Program-made: the position numbers and the translations under genes
The notes under the pieces: model-generated
Told to the model about the DNA's origin: nothing
The model's database searches: none
Seen by the model: the letters and a program-made list of their open reading frames with translations, nothing else
In this document: positions 9,862-21,359 of the stretch, one piece after another
Layout of the letters: every line of letters begins with the position of its first letter
Position numbering within the stretch: position 1 is the stretch's first letter
Assembly: GCF_000425745.1 (NCBI RefSeq)
Contig: NZ_AUEA01000013.1
Span: 62,001-126,000 of the forward strand
Direction: 5' to 3'
DNA length: 64,000 bases
Source of the DNA: Pseudomonas cremoricolorata DSM 17059 = NBRC 16634
GTDB taxonomy: Bacteria; Pseudomonadota; Gammaproteobacteria; Pseudomonadales; Pseudomonadaceae

Positions 9862-9969
9862 TTGTCGGCGCGCAGTATAGAGAGGCGCCGTCGGTCGGTC
9901 AATCGGCTTTCATGGTCAATTTTTACCGGTTGGGCTAAACTTCCCGGCTTTGTCGAACCGAACACCATC

Positions 9970-12149
<2,180 letters not shown>

Positions 12150-12209
12150 GTGTTCCTCACCGAATGTACACGCTTCGCCTGTGCATAACGCTAGCAACTG
12201 GAGTGTCAA

Positions 12210-12542
12210 ATGAGCTTTCTGATTCCTGCCGCCTACGCGGACGCCGCAGCCCCTGCCGCCGCGGGTCCTGCCGGTTTTGAATGGATCTTCCTGGTCGGCT
12301 TCCTGGTCATCTTCTACCTGATGATCTGGCGTCCACAGGCCAAGCGCGCCAAAGAGCAGAAGAACCTGCTGGGCAACTTGCAGAAAGGTGACGAAGTTGT
12401 CACCAACGGTGGTATCGCCGGCAAGATCGTCAAAGTTTCCGATGACTTCGTGGTGCTGGAAGTGTCTGACACCGTCGAATTGAAGTTCCAGAAGGGCGCC
12501 ATCGCGGCGACCCTGCCAAAAGGTACGCTCAAAGCGATCTGA
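12210..12542 (+). CDS. yajC: Sec translocon accessory subunit YajC
   Basis: 110-residue inner-membrane protein with one transmembrane helix (about residues 25-42, FEWIFLVGFLVIFYLMIWRP) followed by the cytoplasmic YajC domain (RAKEQKNLLGNLQKGDEVVT). It associates with SecDF and the SecYEG translocon. An Ala-rich N-terminal segment precedes the helix. The RBS is ACTGGAGTG. secD begins 64 bases downstream, past an intercistronic hairpin. Confidence 0.96.
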   Translation: MSFLIPAAYADAAAPAAAGPAGFEWIFLVGFLVIFYLMIWRPQAKRAKEQKNLLGNLQKGDEVVTNGGIAGKIVKVSDDFVVLEVSDTVELKFQKGAIAATLPKGTLKAI

Positions 12543-12566
12543 GGCACCGGTTTTATTTTTCCAGTC

Positions 12567-12585
12567 GGGGCGCGCAACGCGCCCC
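12567..12585 (+). other. Intercistronic hairpin between yajC and secD
   Basis: GGGGCGCG pairs perfectly with CGCGCCCC around a CAA loop. No T-run follows, so it is not a typical terminator. It could be an mRNA processing or stability element that sets the YajC to SecD ratio, which is inference only. Confidence 0.5.
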
Positions 12586-12606
12586 GCGTCTTGAACGGGC
12601 GGCGTG

Positions 12607-14469
12607 ATGCTGAACAAATACCCTCTGTGGAAATACGCACTGATCCTGCTGGTACTGGCGATCGGTTTCATTTATTCCGCTCCCAACCTCTACCCGGACG
12701 ATCCGGCCGTACAGATCAGTGGTGCCAGTTCGGCGCTGCAGGTCAATCAGGCCGACCTGGATCGCGTCAGCAAGGCGCTGACCGATGCCGGCATCGCCGT
12801 CAAAGGCGCCAGCCTGGGTGAGAAGGGCAGTGGCCTGGTGCGTCTGAGCAATCAGGAAGACCAGCTGCCAGCCAAGGATGTGGTGCGCAAGGCGCTCGGC
12901 GATGACTATGTCGTGGCCCTGAACCTGGCCCAGACCACCCCGCAGTGGCTGCGCAAGATCGGCGCCAGCCCGATGAAGCTCGGCCTGGACCTGTCCGGTG
13001 GTGTGCATTTCCTTTTGGAAGTGGACATGGACAAGGCCATGAGCGCGCGCATGAAAGTCTACGAGGGCGAGGTGAAGACCTTGCTGCGTAAAGAGCGCAT
13101 CCGCTACCGCAGCCTGCCGCAACAGAACGGCGGCATCATGCTCGGCTTCGCCGACGACGCTACCCGCGAACAGGCCCGCAGCCTGGTACGCAAGAATTTC
13201 AACGACTTCGACCTGACCACCACCGAGCGCAACGGCCAGGCCGTGCTGCGCATGGCGCTGACCCAGGCGAAGATCGCCGAGATCCGCGAATACTCGATCC
13301 GCCAGAACCTGACCACCGTGCGTAACCGGGTCAACGAGCTGGGCGTGGCCGAGCCGCTGGTTCAGCGCCAGGGCGCCAACCGCATCGTGGTCGAGCTGCC
13401 GGGCGTGCAGGACACCGCCGAGGCCAAGCGTATTCTCGGCAAGACCGCCAACCTCGAGTTCCGCTTCGGCGCCGAGCCAGGTGCATCGCGCGCCACCAGT
13501 GAAGTGTTCGAGTTCCGCGAAGGCGGCCGCTCGGCACCGGTCGAGCGCGGCCTGATCATCACCGGTGACCAGGTCACCGACGCCCAGGCCAGCTACGACG
13601 AACACGGTCGTCCGCAGGTCAACATTCGTCTCGACGGCCATGGTGGCGAACTGATGAGCCGCGCCACGCGCAGCAACGTCGGTCGCAGCATGGCGGTGAT
13701 CTTCATCGAGCAGAAGCCGATCACCCGCTACGTCAAGCAGAGCGTCAACGGCGTCGAGAAGGAAGTGCCGGTCCAAAGCTTCCAGGAAGAGAAGAAGATC
13801 ATCAGCCTGGCGACCATTCAGTCGCCGCTGGGCAGCCAGTTCCGCATCACCGGTCTCAACGGCCAGGGCGAATCCTCCGAGCTCGCGCTGCTGCTGCGTG
13901 CCGGTGGTCTGGCGGCACCGATGTACTTCGCCGAAGAGCGCACCATTGGTCCAAGCCTGGGTGCCGACAACATCACCAAAGGTGTCGATGCGTCGCTGTG
14001 GGGCATGCTCTTCGTCTCGCTGTTCATCATCGCCATCTACCGCGGCTTCGGCGTGATCGCCACCATTGCCCTGGCGGGCAACATGGTGCTGCTGCTGGCG
14101 CTGATGTCGTTGCTGGGCGCCACCCTGACCCTGCCGGGTATCGCCGGTATCGTGCTGACCATGGGTATGGCGGTCGACGCCAACGTGTTGATCTTCTCGC
14201 GGATTCGCGAGGAGCTGAAAAACGGCATGTCGGTGCAGCGCGCCATCCACGAAGGCTTCAACCGCGCCTACACCGCGATCATCGACGCCAACCTGACCAG
14301 CCTGCTGGTGGGCGGCATCCTGTTCGCCATGGGCACTGGGCCGGTCAAAGGCTTCGCGGTCACCATGTCCCTCGGGATTTTCACCTCGATGTTCACCGCC
14401 GTCATGGTGACCCGCGCAATGGTCAACCTGACCTGCGGCGGGCGTGACATCAAGAAGCTGTGGGTTTGA
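12607..14469 (+). CDS. secD: Protein translocase subunit SecD
   Basis: 620-residue SecD, the RND-superfamily half of SecDF, which uses the proton gradient to pull secreted proteins across the inner membrane. The first helix is near residues 8-25. Next comes a large periplasmic domain with the marker LGLDLSGGVHFLLEVD (about 126-141), and five further helices follow from about 455 (SLWGMLFVSLFIIAIYRG). AVDANVLIFSRIREEL is the conserved TM4-5 segment. ATG 12607 is preferred over the adjacent in-frame GTG 12604. secF starts 10 bases after the stop. Confidence 0.97.
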   Translation: MLNKYPLWKYALILLVLAIGFIYSAPNLYPDDPAVQISGASSALQVNQADLDRVSKALTDAGIAVKGASLGEKGSGLVRLSNQEDQLPAKDVVRKALGDDYVVALNLAQTTPQWLRKIGASPMKLGLDLSGGVHFLLEVDMDKAMSARMKVYEGEVKTLLRKERIRYRSLPQQNGGIMLGFADDATREQARSLVRKNFNDFDLTTTERNGQAVLRMALTQAKIAEIREYSIRQNLTTVRNRVNELGVAEPLVQRQGANRIVVELPGVQDTAEAKRILGKTANLEFRFGAEPGASRATSEVFEFREGGRSAPVERGLIITGDQVTDAQASYDEHGRPQVNIRLDGHGGELMSRATRSNVGRSMAVIFIEQKPITRYVKQSVNGVEKEVPVQSFQEEKKIISLATIQSPLGSQFRITGLNGQGESSELALLLRAGGLAAPMYFAEERTIGPSLGADNITKGVDASLWGMLFVSLFIIAIYRGFGVIATIALAGNMVLLLALMSLLGATLTLPGIAGIVLTMGMAVDANVLIFSRIREELKNGMSVQRAIHEGFNRAYTAIIDANLTSLLVGGILFAMGTGPVKGFAVTMSLGIFTSMFTAVMVTRAMVNLTCGGRDIKKLWV

Positions 14470-14479
14470 GGGAATAACC

Positions 14480-15388
14480 ATGAAAACCATCAACTTCATG
14501 GGCGTACGCAACAGTGCGTTCGCCATTACCGTACTGCTCACCGTGCTGGCGCTGTTCAGCTGGTGGCAGAAGGGCCTGAACTTCGGTCTGGACTTCACCG
14601 GCGGTACGCTCATCGAGCTGACCTACGAGCGTCCGGCCGATCTCAAGGCGGTGCGCGGCGAGCTGGTCAGTTCCGGCTTCCACGAGGCCGTGGTGCAGAG
14701 CTTCGGCGCTACCACCGATCTGCTGGTGCGTATGCCGGGCGACGACCCGCAACTGGGCAACAAGGTTGCCGAGGCGCTGCAGAAGGCCGGCGGTGACAAC
14801 CCGGCGACGGTCAAGCGAGTCGAGTTCGTCGGCCCGCAGGTGGGTGAAGAGCTGCGCGACCAGGGTGGCCTCGGCATGCTGCTGGCGCTGGGCGGCATCC
14901 TCATCTACCTGGCTTTCCGCTTCCAGTGGAAGTTCGCCGTCGGTGCGATCGTATCCCTGGTGCACGACGTCGTCGTGACCCTGGGTATCCTGTCGTTCTT
15001 CCAGATCACCTTCGACCTCACCGTGCTGGCTGCGGTGCTGGCGATCATCGGCTACTCGCTGAACGACACCATCGTCGTGTTCGACCGAGTGCGCGAGAAC
15101 TTCCGCGTCATGCGCAAGGCGTCGCTGATCGAGAACATCAACGTCTCGACCACCCAGACCCTGCTACGCACCATCGCCACTTCGGTGTCGACCTTGCTAG
15201 CCATCGCCGCGCTGCTGTTCTTCGGCGGTGACAACCTGTTCGGCTTCTCGCTGGCGCTGTTCATCGGCGTCATGGCGGGCACCTACTCGTCGATCTACAT
15301 CGCCAACGTGGTGTTGATCTGGCTGAAACTGAGCAGCGAAGACCTGATTCCCCCGGTCAAAACCGAAGGCGTGGACGATCGTCCGTAA
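14480..15388 (+). CDS. secF: Protein translocase subunit SecF
   Basis: 302-residue partner of SecD with six predicted transmembrane helices. Marker segments are the DFTGGTLIEL block (about residues 36-45) and YSLNDTIVVFDRVREN (about 194-209) in the TM4-TM5 region. ATG 14480 has GAGGGAATAACC upstream. The operon ends in a strong intrinsic terminator 30 bases past the stop. Confidence 0.97.
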   Translation: MKTINFMGVRNSAFAITVLLTVLALFSWWQKGLNFGLDFTGGTLIELTYERPADLKAVRGELVSSGFHEAVVQSFGATTDLLVRMPGDDPQLGNKVAEALQKAGGDNPATVKRVEFVGPQVGEELRDQGGLGMLLALGGILIYLAFRFQWKFAVGAIVSLVHDVVVTLGILSFFQITFDLTVLAAVLAIIGYSLNDTIVVFDRVRENFRVMRKASLIENINVSTTQTLLRTIATSVSTLLAIAALLFFGGDNLFGFSLALFIGVMAGTYSSIYIANVVLIWLKLSSEDLIPPVKTEGVDDRP

Positions 15389-15418
15389 GAGATCTCCTAC
15401 GCCATTTGGCGAAACGAG

Positions 15419-15451
15419 AGGCGCGAGTATTGAACTCGCGCCTTTTTTTTT
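15419..15451 (+). terminator. Rho-independent terminator after secF
   Basis: AGGCGCGAGT pairs with ACTCGCGCCT around an ATTGA loop, followed by nine T. It closes the yajC-secD-secF transcript (and queA-tgt if they read through). Confidence 0.93.
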
Positions 15452-15509
15452 GCTCCAAGGCTGGGACAAGCGCGGGCGCGGACCCGCTGGATAGATCAGG
15501 AGAATTCAC

Positions 15510-16058
15510 GTGAATAAATCAATGCTGGTAGGGACGGTACTGGGTGCTGTTGCAGTGACTGCCGGCGGGGCGCTGGCGACGTATAGCCTGGTCAACAAAG
15601 GCCCGGAGTACGCCCAAGTGACCGACGTGCAACCGATCAAGCAGCAAATCAAGACGCCCCGTGAAGTGTGCAAGGACGTGACCGTGACCCGTCAGGCACC
15701 GGTCAAGGATCAGCACCAGATCGCCGGTACCGTGGTGGGTGCGCTGGCTGGCGGCCTGCTCGGCAATCAGATCGGCGGTGGCAACGGCAAGAAGCTCGCC
15801 ACCGTGGCCGGTGCCGTGGGCGGCGGTTACGCCGGCAACAAGGTGCAGGAAGGCATGCAGCAGCGTGATACTTACACCACCACGCAAACCCGCTGCAACA
15901 CGGTCAATGACATCAGCGACAAGGTGGTGGGTTACAACGTCAAGTACACCATCGGTGACCAGGCCGGCCAGGTGAAGATGGACCGCGACCCAGGCTCGAG
16001 CATTCCGTTGGACAAGAACGGCAAGTTGATTCTGAGTCAGAGCCAGCCGGGTCAGTGA
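15510..16058 (+). CDS. Glycine-zipper 2TM envelope protein
   Basis: 182-residue protein starting with GTG (RBS AGGAGA). An N-terminal hydrophobic segment (about residues 3-25) may be a signal anchor. The centre carries the Rick_17kDa_Anti/glycine-zipper 2TM pattern GTVVGALAGGLLGNQIGGG...GAVGGGYAGNKVQEGMQQ (about residues 73-118). The C-terminal part (KVVGYNVKYTIGDQAGQVKMD) is the usual beta-rich tail of this group. The role is not established; related outer-membrane proteins influence envelope integrity. Two Cys (CKDV and TRCNT) may pair in the periplasm. Confidence 0.82.
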   Translation: MNKSMLVGTVLGAVAVTAGGALATYSLVNKGPEYAQVTDVQPIKQQIKTPREVCKDVTVTRQAPVKDQHQIAGTVVGALAGGLLGNQIGGGNGKKLATVAGAVGGGYAGNKVQEGMQQRDTYTTTQTRCNTVNDISDKVVGYNVKYTIGDQAGQVKMDRDPGSSIPLDKNGKLILSQSQPGQ

Positions 16059-16071
16059 TCCACTGAATCCA

Positions 16072-16112
16072 AGGCATAAAAAAAGCACCTGAACGGTGCT
16101 TTTTTTATGCCT
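16072..16112. terminator. Bidirectional terminator between the glycine-zipper gene and suhB
   Basis: A perfect 18-bp stem with a TGAAC loop. Each arm has an A7 or T7 tract next to a GC core (GCACC/GGTGC), so it works as a Rho-independent terminator on both strands. It lies exactly between two convergent genes. Confidence 0.93.
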
Positions 16113-16126
16113 GAAAGAAACGCCAA

Positions 16127-16945
16127 TCAGCGCTTCAGGTGTTCCGGCAGGTGCGGCTGGATGGCGGTGAGAATCGCCTTGAAGCACTTGATGTTGCCGG
16201 CAACGATGTGGCCTTTGTCGAGGAAGTCGTGACCGCCATTGAAGTCGCTGACCAGGCCACCCGCTTCTTGGATCAGCAAGACGCCAGCGGCCATGTCCCA
16301 TTCCGACAGACCCGCTTCCCAGAAGCCGTCGAAGCGGCCAGCGGCAACGTAGGCCAGGTCGAGGCTGGCAGCACCGGCGCGGCGGATGCCGGCGGTCTGG
16401 CCGGTGAGGGCGCGGAACATGCCCAGGTAGCTGTCCAGGTCGCTCATCTGGTCGTCACGGAACGGGAAGCCGGTGCCGAGCAGGGCGCCGTCGAGGCTGC
16501 TGCGCGAGCTGACCCGCAGGCGGCGGCCGTTGACCTGGGCGCCGCGACCGCGGCTGGCGGTGAATTCTTCCTGGCGAACCGGGTCGACGATGACCGCGTG
16601 CTCGAGGCGGCCGCGGTATTTGCAGGCGATGCTCACGGCGAAATGCGGAATACCGCGCAGGAAGTTGGTGGTGCCATCGAGCGGGTCGATGATCCAGAGG
16701 TAATCTTTGCCTTCTTCACCACTGCCAGCATGCAGGCCGGTTTCCTCGCCAAGGATGGAGTGGTTCGGGTAGGCCTTGCGCAGGGCTTTGACGATGGTCT
16801 CTTCAGCGGCGCGGTCAACCTCGGAGACGTAGTCTTTCGCACCCTTTTCGTCGACCTTGAGGCTGTCCAGGCGTTCGATGGAGCGGAAGATCAGTTCACT
16901 GGCGCTGCGCGCAGCGCGCAGCGCGATATTCAGCATAGGCTGCAT
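16127..16945 (-). CDS. suhB: Inositol-1-monophosphatase family protein SuhB
   Basis: 272-residue Mg-dependent phosphatase of the inositol monophosphatase family. Metal-binding motifs are visible: ILGEETG (about residues 62-68), WIIDPLDGTTNF (about 81-92) and GLSEWDMAAGVLL (about 209-221). In E. coli SuhB also joins the rRNA antitermination complex; in Pseudomonas it affects virulence and motility regulation. I chose ATG 16945 (MQPMLNIALRAAR) on family length. It is divergent from trmJ with 150 bases between the starts. Confidence 0.95.
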   Translation of the reverse strand: MQPMLNIALRAARSASELIFRSIERLDSLKVDEKGAKDYVSEVDRAAEETIVKALRKAYPNHSILGEETGLHAGSGEEGKDYLWIIDPLDGTTNFLRGIPHFAVSIACKYRGRLEHAVIVDPVRQEEFTASRGRGAQVNGRRLRVSSRSSLDGALLGTGFPFRDDQMSDLDSYLGMFRALTGQTAGIRRAGAASLDLAYVAAGRFDGFWEAGLSEWDMAAGVLLIQEAGGLVSDFNGGHDFLDKGHIVAGNIKCFKAILTAIQPHLPEHLKR

Positions 16946-17095
16946 GGGCGTTTCACCTGGAATGTTAAAGAATAAAGCCGGCCATTCTAGCAGAAATTCA
17001 CGCAGGCAAAAGCGCCACATGCAGGTACGTGGCACAAGCAGGGTCGCTTCTGTAAGATTGCGGCCCGCCATTCCCGCCACTGAGAGCCCATCGCC

Positions 17096-17851
17096 TTGCT
17101 GCAGAATATTCGTGTTGTTCTGGTCAATACCAGTCACCCCGGCAACATCGGCGGCGCTGCGCGTGCCATGAAAAACATGGGCCTGTCGCGCCTGGTGCTG
17201 GTGCAACCCAAGGCCTTTCCGTCCGAACAGGCCAGCGCCCGCGCCTCGGGTGCCGACGACCTGCTCGCCAGCGCCGAGGTGGTCGACAGCCTCGAGGCGG
17301 CCCTGGTCGGCTGTACCTTGGTGCTAGGCACCAGCGCCCGCGACCGCAGCCTGCCCTGGCCCATGCTCGACCCGCGCGAATGCGGCGTGAAGGCGGTCGA
17401 GCATGCCGGCGGCGGCGAGCAGATCGCCCTGGTGTTCGGTCGCGAGCACGCCGGGCTGACCAACGACGAACTGCAGCGATGTCACTTTCACGTGCACATT
17501 CCTTCCAACCCCGACTTCAGTTCGCTGAACCTGGCCGCTGCCGTGCAGGTGCTGGCCTACGAGGCGCGCAGCGCCTGGCTGGCTGCGCAGGATGGCGATC
17601 AGATCGAGGTGGAGGATGCCGGCGAGCCGCTGGCGACCATGGATGAGATGGAGCGCTTCTACGATCACCTGGAGCAGACTCTGGTGCAGATCGGCTTCCT
17701 CGACCCGGCCAAGCCCAAGCACCTGATGGCGCGTCTGCGTCGTCTGTATGGGCGCAGTGCGGTCAATCATTCGGAAATGAGCATTTTGCGCGGCATCCTC
17801 ACCGAGACCCAGAAGGTCGCTCGGGGCGAGCCGCATAAACGGAAGGACTGA
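17096..17851 (+). CDS. trmJ: tRNA (cytidine/uridine-2'-O-)-methyltransferase TrmJ
   Basis: 251-residue SPOUT methyltransferase that 2'-O-methylates position 32 in tRNAs. The N-terminal NTSHPGNIGGAARAMKNMG block and the SAM-knot segments FGREHAGLTNDEL and SLNLAAAVQVL are present. It starts at TTG 17096 (product MLQNIRVVLVN), with GAGAG upstream; no ATG fits the family N-terminus. cysE begins 6 bases after the stop, suggesting co-transcription. Confidence 0.94.
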   Translation: MLQNIRVVLVNTSHPGNIGGAARAMKNMGLSRLVLVQPKAFPSEQASARASGADDLLASAEVVDSLEAALVGCTLVLGTSARDRSLPWPMLDPRECGVKAVEHAGGGEQIALVFGREHAGLTNDELQRCHFHVHIPSNPDFSSLNLAAAVQVLAYEARSAWLAAQDGDQIEVEDAGEPLATMDEMERFYDHLEQTLVQIGFLDPAKPKHLMARLRRLYGRSAVNHSEMSILRGILTETQKVARGEPHKRKD

Positions 17852-17857
17852 AATCAG

Positions 17858-18646
17858 ATGTTCGAGCGGCTGCGTGAAGATATCCAGAGCGTATTCCACC
17901 GTGATCCTGCGGCGCGCAATACTTTCGAGGTGCTGACCTGCTACCCCGGCATGCACGCGATCTGGCTGCACCGCCTGGGTCATGCGCTGTGGCGGCGTGA
18001 CTGCAAATGGCTGGCGCGGCTGGTGTCGAATTTTGGCCGCTGGCTGACGGGTATCGAGATTCACCCGGGTGCCACCATTGGCCGGCGTTTCTTCATCGAC
18101 CACGGCATGGGTATCGTCATCGGCGAAACCGCTGAGATCGGCGACGACGTCACCCTTTACCAGGGTGTGACCCTGGGTGGCACCAGCTGGAACAAGGGCA
18201 AGCGTCACCCGACCCTGGAAGACGGTGTGGTGGTCGGTGCCGGGGCCAAGGTGCTCGGCCCGTTCACCGTCGGTGCCGGGGCGAAGATCGGCTCCAATGC
18301 GGTGGTCACCAAGGCTGTGCCTGCCGGGGCGACGGCGGTGGGCATTCCCGGGCGCATCATCGTCAAGAGCGAGGAGGGCGGTGAGCTCGAGGCGCGGCGC
18401 AAGGCCATGGCCGAGAAGATCGGCTTCGATGCCTATGGCGTCAGTGGCGAGATGCCTGACCCGGTGGCGCGTGCCATCGGGCAGATGCTCGATCACCTGC
18501 AGGCGGTCGATGAGCGCCTCGAAGGTATGTGCGGGGCGCTGACTCAGCTGGGTAGCGACTACCGCGCCAAAGAGCTGCCGGCCTTGCCTGAAGAAGGCTT
18601 CGTCGAAGAAAAGGACGCCGCCCGCAGCGACGCCCAGGCGCACTGA
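17858..18646 (+). CDS. cysE: Serine O-acetyltransferase
   Basis: 262-residue serine acetyltransferase that makes O-acetylserine, the direct precursor of cysteine. Left-handed beta-helix hexapeptide repeats run from about residue 67 to 170 ([25 protein letters not shown]..., with the catalytic DHGMG His). A C-terminal extension of about 90 residues is longer than the minimal enzyme and typical of the epsilon-type sequences in Pseudomonas. It lies directly before the isc operon, whose IscS consumes cysteine. It starts 6 bases after trmJ. Confidence 0.94.
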   Translation: MFERLREDIQSVFHRDPAARNTFEVLTCYPGMHAIWLHRLGHALWRRDCKWLARLVSNFGRWLTGIEIHPGATIGRRFFIDHGMGIVIGETAEIGDDVTLYQGVTLGGTSWNKGKRHPTLEDGVVVGAGAKVLGPFTVGAGAKIGSNAVVTKAVPAGATAVGIPGRIIVKSEEGGELEARRKAMAEKIGFDAYGVSGEMPDPVARAIGQMLDHLQAVDERLEGMCGALTQLGSDYRAKELPALPEEGFVEEKDAARSDAQAH

Positions 18647-18743
18647 TTTCGCCATGCCACCCGCGTAGCGTGTGCAGGCCCGCATGGGTCTGCTACACTC
18701 GCGACCACTTCCCTGGGTAAACCCGACCAAAGCGCTAGGTCTT

Positions 18744-18768
18744 ATAGTTGACTTAAATGCTCGGGAAT
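18744..18768 (+). promoter_or_regulatory. Putative type 1 IscR operator
   Basis: The 25-bp stretch starting ATAGTTGACTTAAAT fits the left half of the known type 1 IscR consensus (ATASYYGACTRWWW...) very well and the right half only partly. It overlaps the -35 box of the iscR promoter, the arrangement needed for autorepression by [2Fe-2S]-IscR. Confidence 0.75.
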
Positions 18769-18776
18769 TGCATACT
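18748..18776 (+). promoter_or_regulatory. Sigma70 promoter of the isc operon
   Basis: TTGACT at 18748-18753 and CATACT at 18771-18776 are separated by 17 bases. The iscR ATG lies about 36 bases past the -10 box. The -35 box is inside the IscR operator. Confidence 0.75.
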
Positions 18777-18812
18777 GGCGCCCATTCCGTAACTCCCGTG
18801 GTACCCATAGCC

Positions 18813-19304
18813 ATGCGACTGACTACCAAAGGCCGATACGCCGTAACCGCCATGCTCGACCTGGCGTTGCACGCGCAGCACGGGCCTGTGTCCCTGGCCG
18901 ATATTTCCGAGCGCCAAGGGATTTCCCTCTCTTACCTGGAACAGTTGTTCGCCAAGCTTCGGCGCAGCAGCCTGGTTTCCAGTGTGCGCGGTCCGGGCGG
19001 TGGATATCAGCTGTCCCGCGGTATGGAAACCATTGAAGTGGCCCAGGTCATCGACGCTGTCAACGAGTCGGTCGACGCCACCCGTTGCCAAGGCCTTGGC
19101 GATTGCCACTCCGGCGACACCTGCCTGACCCACCACCTGTGGTGCGACCTCAGCCAGCAGATCCACGAATTCCTCAGCGGCATCAGCCTGGCCGACCTCG
19201 TCATGCGCCGTGAGGTGCAAGAAGTCGCCCATCGCCAGGACCTGCGCCGGGTCGCCGGCCGCGCCGCGCAGATGGACAAGATTGAGACGTCCGCCGTCGA
19301 ATGA
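18813..19304 (+). CDS. iscR: Fe-S cluster-sensing transcription factor IscR
   Basis: 163-residue Rrf2-family regulator. The winged helix-turn-helix occupies about residues 1-65 ([16 protein letters not shown]). The [2Fe-2S] ligands Cys92, Cys98, Cys104 and His107 are all present in [14 protein letters not shown] and LTHH. It represses isc when its cluster is loaded. The frame is open upstream, but ATG 18813 gives the canonical N-terminus and follows the promoter. iscS starts 34 bases downstream. Confidence 0.97.
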   Translation: MRLTTKGRYAVTAMLDLALHAQHGPVSLADISERQGISLSYLEQLFAKLRRSSLVSSVRGPGGGYQLSRGMETIEVAQVIDAVNESVDATRCQGLGDCHSGDTCLTHHLWCDLSQQIHEFLSGISLADLVMRREVQEVAHRQDLRRVAGRAAQMDKIETSAVE

Positions 19305-19338
19305 CAGAGCGGCGCCAACGCCTGATAGGAGATATCCA

Positions 19339-20553
19339 ATGAAGTTGCCGATCTACCTCGATTACTCCGCGACCACCCCGGTCGATCCCCGTGTCGCCCA
19401 GAAAATGGCTGATTGCCTGCTGATGGACGGCAACTTTGGTAACCCGGCATCGCGCTCTCACGTGTTCGGCTGGCGCGCCGAGGAAGCGGTAGAGAATGGC
19501 CGTCGCCAGGTCGCCGAGCTGATCAACGCCGACCCGCGCGAGATCGTCTGGACCAGCGGTGCCACCGAGTCCGACAACCTCGCCCTCAAAGGCGTCGCGC
19601 ACTTCTATCAGTCCAAAGGCAAGCACATCATCACCTCCAAGATCGAGCACAAGGCGGTGTTGGATACGGCGCGTCAGCTCGAGCGTGAAGGCTTCGAAGT
19701 GACCTACCTCGAGCCGGGTGCCGACGGTATCGTCACTCCGGCCATGGTCGAGGCGGTGCTGCGCGATGACACCATCCTGGTCTCGCTGATGCACGTGAAC
19801 AACGAAGTCGGCTCGATCAACGACATCACCGCCATCGGCGAACTGACCCGCGCTCGCGGCGTGCTGTTCCACGTCGATGCGGCGCAATCGGCCGGCAAGG
19901 TCGAAATCGACCTGCAGAAGATGAAAGTCGACCTGATGTCGTTCTCGGCACACAAGGTCTACGGCCCCAAAGGTATCGGCGCGCTGTACGTCAGCCGCAA
20001 GCCACGTGTGCGCCTGGAGGCCATGGTCCACGGTGGCGGCCACGAGCGCGGCATGCGTTCCGGCACCCTGCCGACCCACCAGATCGTCGGCATGGGCGAA
20101 GCGTTCGCCATCGCCAAGCAGGAAATGGCCGAGGAAAACGTGCGCATCAAGGCCTTGAGCGACCGCTTCTTCAAGCAGGTTTCCGACCTGGAAGAGCTCT
20201 ACATCAACGGCAGCCAGACCCAGCGCGTACCGCACAACCTGAACCTGAGCTTCAACTACGTCGAAGGCGAGTCGCTGCTGATGTCCCTCAAGGACATCGC
20301 GGTTTCCTCGGGTTCGGCGTGCACCTCCGCTTCGCTGGAACCGTCCTACGTGCTGCGTGCACTGGGCCGTAACGACGAACTGGCACACAGCTCGATTCGC
20401 TTCTCCTTCGGCCGCTTCACCCGCGAAGAAGAAGTCGACCACGCCGCGCAGAAAGTCTGCGAGGCCGTGAACAAACTGCGCGAACTGTCGCCCCTGTGGG
20501 ACATGTACAAGGACGGCGTCGACATCTCCAAGATCGAGTGGGCCGCCCACTAA
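19339..20553 (+). CDS. iscS: Cysteine desulfurase IscS
   Basis: 404-residue PLP-dependent cysteine desulfurase, the sulfur donor for Fe-S clusters, tRNA thiolation and other pathways. The PLP lysine is in [12 protein letters not shown] (about residue 206). The persulfide cysteine is in [17 protein letters not shown] (about 328). Start [16 protein letters not shown] with AGGAGATAT upstream. An in-frame extension back to 19210 overlaps iscR and is rejected. Confidence 0.98.
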   Translation: MKLPIYLDYSATTPVDPRVAQKMADCLLMDGNFGNPASRSHVFGWRAEEAVENGRRQVAELINADPREIVWTSGATESDNLALKGVAHFYQSKGKHIITSKIEHKAVLDTARQLEREGFEVTYLEPGADGIVTPAMVEAVLRDDTILVSLMHVNNEVGSINDITAIGELTRARGVLFHVDAAQSAGKVEIDLQKMKVDLMSFSAHKVYGPKGIGALYVSRKPRVRLEAMVHGGGHERGMRSGTLPTHQIVGMGEAFAIAKQEMAEENVRIKALSDRFFKQVSDLEELYINGSQTQRVPHNLNLSFNYVEGESLLMSLKDIAVSSGSACTSASLEPSYVLRALGRNDELAHSSIRFSFGRFTREEEVDHAAQKVCEAVNKLRELSPLWDMYKDGVDISKIEWAAH

Positions 20554-20599
20554 GCAGTCGCCAGTAAGAGCGGCTCCCTGACGAGGAAGGAATTGCACC

Positions 20600-20986
20600 A
20601 TGGCATACAGCGAAAAGGTCATCGACCACTACGAAAACCCGCGTAACGTCGGCAAGATGAATGCCGAGGACCCGGATGTCGGCACCGGCATGGTCGGCGC
20701 CCCTGCGTGCGGCGACGTCATGCGCCTGCAGATCAAGGTCAACGAGCAGGGCGTCATCGAAGACGCCAAGTTCAAGACCTACGGCTGCGGCTCGGCCATC
20801 GCTTCGAGCTCTCTTGCCACCGAGTGGATGAAGGGCAAGACCCTCGACGAAGCCGAGACCATCAAGAACACCCAGCTGGCTGAAGAGCTGGCGTTGCCAC
20901 CGGTCAAGATCCACTGCTCGGTACTCGCCGAGGATGCCATCAAGGCAGCCGTACGCGACTACAAGCAGAAGAAAGGCTTGATCTGA
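20600..20986 (+). CDS. iscU: Fe-S cluster assembly scaffold IscU
   Basis: 128-residue scaffold on which the nascent [2Fe-2S] cluster forms. The three cluster cysteines are in APACGDVM, TYGCGSA and IHCSVLA (about residues 37, 63 and 106), and Asp39 follows the first. The HscA recognition motif LPPVK lies just before the third Cys. RBS GAGGAAGG is upstream. Confidence 0.98.
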   Translation: MAYSEKVIDHYENPRNVGKMNAEDPDVGTGMVGAPACGDVMRLQIKVNEQGVIEDAKFKTYGCGSAIASSSLATEWMKGKTLDEAETIKNTQLAEELALPPVKIHCSVLAEDAIKAAVRDYKQKKGLI

Positions 20987-21027
20987 GCGCCTGTCGCCAG
21001 GCATTCGATGAGAGGTAAGGAGTTCCG

Positions 21028-21351
21028 ATGGCTATCAGCATGACAGAAGCCGCCGCCAACCATATTCGCCGCTCCCTCGACGGGCGCGGCAAAGGTGAGG
21101 GCATTCGCCTCGGCGTGCGCACCACCGGCTGCTCGGGTCTGGCCTATGTGCTGGAGTTCGTCGACGAGTTGGCAGGGGAAGACCAGGTCTTCGAGAACCA
21201 CGGCGTGAAGGTCATCATCGACCCGAAAAGCCTGGTCTACCTCGATGGCACCGAGCTCGACTTCGTCAAGGAAGGGTTGAACGAGGGCTTCAAGTTCAAC
21301 AACCCCAACGTGCGCGGTGAATGTGGCTGCGGCGAAAGCTTCAATGTCTGA
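21028..21351 (+). CDS. iscA: A-type Fe-S carrier IscA
   Basis: 107-residue A-type carrier with the three conserved cysteines: one in TTGCSGLAY and the C-terminal pair in GECGCGESF. It passes clusters or iron from the scaffold to apoproteins. RBS GAGAGGTAAGGAG is upstream. hscB begins 8 bases after its stop. Confidence 0.97.
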   Translation: MAISMTEAAANHIRRSLDGRGKGEGIRLGVRTTGCSGLAYVLEFVDELAGEDQVFENHGVKVIIDPKSLVYLDGTELDFVKEGLNEGFKFNNPNVRGECGCGESFNV

Positions 21352-21359
21352 GGCCTGAC

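Noticed and set aside
12553..14613. 686-codon minus-strand open frame opposite secD
   Set aside because: The product is a low-complexity Ala/Gly/Gln/His/Val run with no domain, typical of antisense GC3 bias. SecD and SecF explain the region.
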